From assembly GCA_021789355.1 (NCBI GenBank), contig JAJYJR010000266.1, positions 1 to 7,723 on the forward strand: a DNA stretch of 7,723 nucleotides. Reading direction: 5' to 3'. Each line of letters begins with the position of its first letter. Within the stretch, counting starts at the first letter, position 1. Both the position numbers and the translations under genes were made by a program. The notes beneath the pieces were generated by a model. It was not told the DNA's origin. It did no database searches and worked only from the letters and a program-made list of their open reading frames with translations. This DNA is from Chloroflexota bacterium (lineage in GTDB: Bacteria > Chloroflexota > Limnocylindria > Limnocylindrales > CSP1-4). Below, piece after piece: positions 5,816-7,723 of the stretch.

Positions 5816-6303
5816 GCCGAAGGCGCCGGACCCTCGTCGAGGTACCAGCGCACCACGCAAAAGCCGTGGCTGATCGCGGCATCCAGCGGGGTTCGCTCGT
5901 AGCGGCCGTCGGGTGTCCTCGGCAGGCGGACGAAGCGGTCGAGGCTCGAGTTCGCAGCTCGCATCACGCCGAGGAGGGTCTCGACCAGATCGGGGTCGGT
6001 GACGAGCTCGGGTCGGGCCGAGATGTCCCGTCCTCGGAGGCGGATCCGGGTGGGCTCGCCTTGCTTCAGGTTCGAGGTCCAGCGCCCTCCGCCGGGCGTG
6101 AGGAGGACCCCGTCGTGAGATACGTAGCTCACCGGCTGGCGGTAGTGGCGCCCGGTGCGGCGGCCCGTATGGAACACAAGCATGAGCCGGCCGCCGAGCG
6201 GGGTGGGAACGGGGAGGCCGAGCAGGGCCCGTACAGGGACATTGAGCGCCTTCATGAGCTTCGCCTGGCGCCTGCGGTCTGCTGGAGTGGGGGGACGGCT
6301 CAT
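5812..6303 (-). CDS. F420-type (DUF385) nitroreductase-family oxidoreductase
   Basis: Predicted 163-residue member of the deazaflavin (F420H2)-dependent reductase family common in actinobacteria, whose members reduce quinones, nitro compounds or other electron-poor substrates. The family pattern is visible: VFHTGRRTGRHYRQPVSYV at about 43-61, where the TGRRTG turn and following basic residues contribute to the cofactor site, then a DGVLLTPGGGRWTSNLKQG strand-loop at 64-82 with the usual glycines, Trp and Asn. Length is close to the family's usual 130-165. The ATG at 6303-6301 overlaps the stop of the small upstream ORF as ATGA, so it is probably translated by coupling, with no strong ribosome binding site of its own. 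It lies at the end of an ABC exporter operon, which suggests a role in resistance or modification of a transported compound; that is inference. Cofactor choice is assumed from family, not shown. Confidence 0.85.
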   Translation of the reverse strand: MSRPPTPADRRRQAKLMKALNVPVRALLGLPVPTPLGGRLMLVFHTGRRTGRHYRQPVSYVSHDGVLLTPGGGRWTSNLKQGEPTRIRLRGRDISARPELVTDPDLVETLLGVMRAANSSLDRFVRLPRTPDGRYERTPLDAAISHGFCVVRWYLDEGPAPSA

Positions 6304-6368
6304 GCCGTCGCCTTTCTGCCGACGGGGTCGGGGTGGATCACGGTCGTGCCGGCGGGCGTGCTGGCCAT
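6300..6368 (-). CDS. 22-codon small ORF between permease and reductase
   Basis: ATG at 6368-6366 with a near-ideal ribosome binding site, AGGAGG at 6375-6380 on the complement, six bases away, 20 bases after the permease stop. It encodes MASTPAGTTVIHPDPVG plus five more residues and ends in a TGA that overlaps the reductase ATG (ATGA, 6300-6303). I recognise no domain; it is Pro/Thr/Gly-rich with no membrane segment. The strong site belongs to this ORF rather than to the reductase, so it may serve mainly to bring ribosomes to the reductase start. Alternatively the reductase product may simply be made by reinitiation. Confidence 0.55.
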   Translation of the reverse strand: MASTPAGTTVIHPDPVGRKATA

Positions 6369-6374
6369 GGGGAG

Positions 6375-6380
6375 CCTCCT
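6375..6380 (-). promoter_or_regulatory. Strong ribosome binding site (AGGAGG)
   Basis: AGGAGG on the complement strand, six bases before the ATG at 6368. It is the best Shine-Dalgarno match in the right-hand operon and sets the start of the small ORF that couples to the reductase. Confidence 0.7.
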
Positions 6381-6388
6381 TTGGCTAC

Positions 6389-7219
6389 TCATCGGGCGGT
6401 CCGGCGGTAGGCGAGGGTGGCGAGCACGGCGAAGCCGGCGAGCAACCCGACGCTCCAGGTCACAGACGACATGACATCGCCTGCGGCGGGGCCGCCGAGG
6501 AGAAGGGCGCGCTCCGCGTTGACGAGGGCGGTGACGGGCTGGTGGGCGCCGATCACCTGTAGCCAGCCGGGCATGGTCGAAAGCGGCACGAAGGCCGCCG
6601 AGGAGAACACGAGGAGGAACATGACCGGCACGCCTGCTCCCTGGGCGGCCTCGGGGTCGGCTACGACGAGGCCGAGGGCGACGAAGCCCCAGGAGAGCGC
6701 GTAGGCGAACAGCGTCACGAGCCCGAGCGCGCCGAGGAGGCCGCCCGCGCCTGCGCTGGTGCGGAACCCGACGGCGAAGCCGACGCCGGCCATGACCACG
6801 ACCACGGCGATGTTACGGACGAGATCGGCGAGGGTGCGCCCGGCGAGGACGGCCGTGCGCGACATCGCCAGGGTGCGGAACCGCTCCATCAGCCCGGACT
6901 TGGCGTCGTAGGCGAGGCCGACCGCGGTGCCCATGGCGCCGAAGGCGACCGCCTGGGCGAAGATGCCCGGCATGAGGTAGTCGACGTAGGGGACGCCGGG
7001 CACGTGGATCGCGCCCCCGAACGCGTAGCGGAACAACAGCACGAACATGACCGGCTGGACGGTGGCGAACACGAGGGCTTGGGGGCTGCGGGAGAGCACC
7101 CGCAGGTTGCGACCGCAGACCGCCAACGTGTCGCCCACGGCGGTCACGACCCGGTTCGAGCTGCTGGCCCCCGGCGCCAGGTCGAGCCAGGGAGAGGGCG
7201 AGGCCGGCAGGGTGGTCAT
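6389..7219 (-). CDS. ABC-2 type transporter permease, DrrB-like
   Basis: Membrane subunit of an ABC exporter, 276 residues. After a cytoplasmic N-terminus (about 45 residues) six hydrophobic segments are visible at roughly 48-67, 82-104, 136-152, 161-185, 197-213 and 253-270, the normal layout of ABC-2 permeases. The cytoplasmic loop sequence SGLMERFRTLAMSRTAVLAG (108-127), followed by RTLADLVRN, is typical of daunorubicin-resistance DrrB-type proteins, and FVPLSTMPGWLQVIGAHQPVT at 210-230 is the conserved extracytoplasmic region before the last helix. The ATG at 7219-7217 overlaps the ATPase stop by four bases (ATGA), which fixes the start; the same frame is open further upstream, but only as antisense-like, Arg-rich sequence. 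It should pair with the ATPase to export a hydrophobic, perhaps drug-like compound. The substrate is unknown. Confidence 0.9.
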   Translation of the reverse strand: MTTLPASPSPWLDLAPGASSSNRVVTAVGDTLAVCGRNLRVLSRSPQALVFATVQPVMFVLLFRYAFGGAIHVPGVPYVDYLMPGIFAQAVAFGAMGTAVGLAYDAKSGLMERFRTLAMSRTAVLAGRTLADLVRNIAVVVVMAGVGFAVGFRTSAGAGGLLGALGLVTLFAYALSWGFVALGLVVADPEAAQGAGVPVMFLLVFSSAAFVPLSTMPGWLQVIGAHQPVTALVNAERALLLGGPAAGDVMSSVTWSVGLLAGFAVLATLAYRRTAR

Positions 7220-7723
7220 GCGGCACCTCGGGCGTGCCCACCAGGGATCGCAGCAGCGCTTCCGGCGGTGGCGGTTCCGGTGAGGGCGAGGAAGACGTCG
7301 TCGAGGGTCGCCTCCCTGATGGCGACCCCGGTGGGAGCCGAGCTCGCGCTGTCGAGGGCGCGCAGGATCTCGATCACGGCGGCCGATCCGTGCTCGGAGC
7401 GGACCCGCAAGATGCTCCCGGCACGTTCGGCCGCGAAGGGCGAACGGGCCAGGTGGCTCTTGGCGGCGTCGGCGTCGGCGCCGGTTGCGTAGGTGAGCTC
7501 GACGACCGCGGTGCCGACCCTCGTCTTCAGGGCCGTCGGGGTGCCGACCTCGACGACTCGTCCGTGCTCGATGATGACCACTTCGTCGGCGAGCGCGTCG
7601 GCCTCTTCGAGGTACTGGGTGGTGAGCAGTGCCGTCGTGCCTCCGGCGACGAGCTCGCGGATCGTCTCCCACAGCCACAGCGGCTCTCGGGGTCGAGACC
7701 GGTGGTTGGCTCGTCGAGGAAGA
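7216..7723 (-). CDS. ABC transporter ATP-binding protein, DrrA-like (partial; apparent frameshift near 7681)
   Basis: C-terminal part of the ATPase that drives the adjacent permease; the Walker A and signature motifs lie beyond the window. From the edge, Walker B and D-loop read FLDEPTTGLDPESR (7721 to about 7681), then the frame must change by one base to continue as LWLWETIRELVAGGTTALLT. TTQYLEEADALADEVVIIEH follows, where Gln stands at the switch position usually held by His. This Gln is, from family knowledge, common in DrrA proteins. HGRVVEVGTPTALKTRVG leads into a C-terminal DUF4162-like regulatory extension, ending at TGA 7218-7216, overlapping the permease start. The shift fits one missing base next to the repeated CTGTGG at 7669-7680. 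A sequencing slip or a real mutation are both possible; the intact permease downstream slightly favours error or very recent loss. Confidence 0.82.
   Translation of the reverse strand, partial: LPRRANHRSRPREPLWLWETIRELVAGGTTALLTTQYLEEADALADEVVIIEHGRVVEVGTPTALKTRVGTAVVELTYATGADADAAKSHLARSPFAAERAGSILRVRSEHGSAAVIEILRALDSASSAPTGVAIREATLDDVFLALTGTATAGSAAAIPGGHARGAA

Noticed and set aside
1..7723. tRNA, rRNA, CRISPR array or phage integrase attachment site
   Set aside because: No TTCGA-type tRNA arm in a foldable context, no rRNA-like sequence, and no regularly spaced repeats were seen on either strand.

Overview
The window is GC-rich DNA with GC-ending codons, GTG starts and several ATGA gene overlaps. 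It carries a deazaflavin (F420)-type reductase and a DrrA/DrrB-like exporter. Together these suggest a high-GC actinobacterium; this is inferred from gene content, and no rRNA or other phylogenetic marker is present.

The left two thirds (about 1-5800) is a graveyard of insertion sequences. From the left edge there is the start of a minus-strand integrase-type transposase (1-60), then a plus-strand relative broken by a one-base deletion (128-1188). The right terminus of that element abuts a truncated IS1380-family transposase (1218-1823, minus). An intact SAM-dependent methyltransferase follows (1986-2693, minus), then about 450 bases in which I recognise no gene. Next is the 5' part of an IS110-family transposase (3422-4120) whose leader folds into a striking double hairpin over its ribosome binding site. 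It runs in frame into a short-chain dehydrogenase/reductase (SDR) gene (4136-5008) that carries a single internal TAG codon. Convergent to the SDR are the C-terminal tail of a MarR-type regulator and the N-terminal piece of an IS1182-family transposase joined end to end, then a third decayed integrase remnant (5563-5790).

The right third (5812-7723, all minus strand) reads as one operon, transcribed right to left: the C-terminal part of a DrrA-like ABC ATPase (cut by the window edge, apparent frameshift near 7681), a DrrB-like ABC-2 permease, a 22-codon small ORF with a very strong ribosome binding site, and an F420-type (DUF385) reductase. Neighbours overlap by ATGA at three junctions, implying translational coupling. 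The exporter would pump a hydrophobic compound and the reductase could modify one, so a detoxification or self-resistance role is plausible but inferred.

The observations most worth following are the IS110-SDR in-frame fusion, the structured RNA ahead of the IS110 gene (a candidate bridge RNA segment or translation-control element), and a shared 15-base terminal signature at three places (112-126, 1203-1217, 3146-3160) that marks ends of one IS group and brackets the methyltransferase. I see no convincing new defence or biosynthetic system. Most of the oddities are best read as genome decay around mobile elements.
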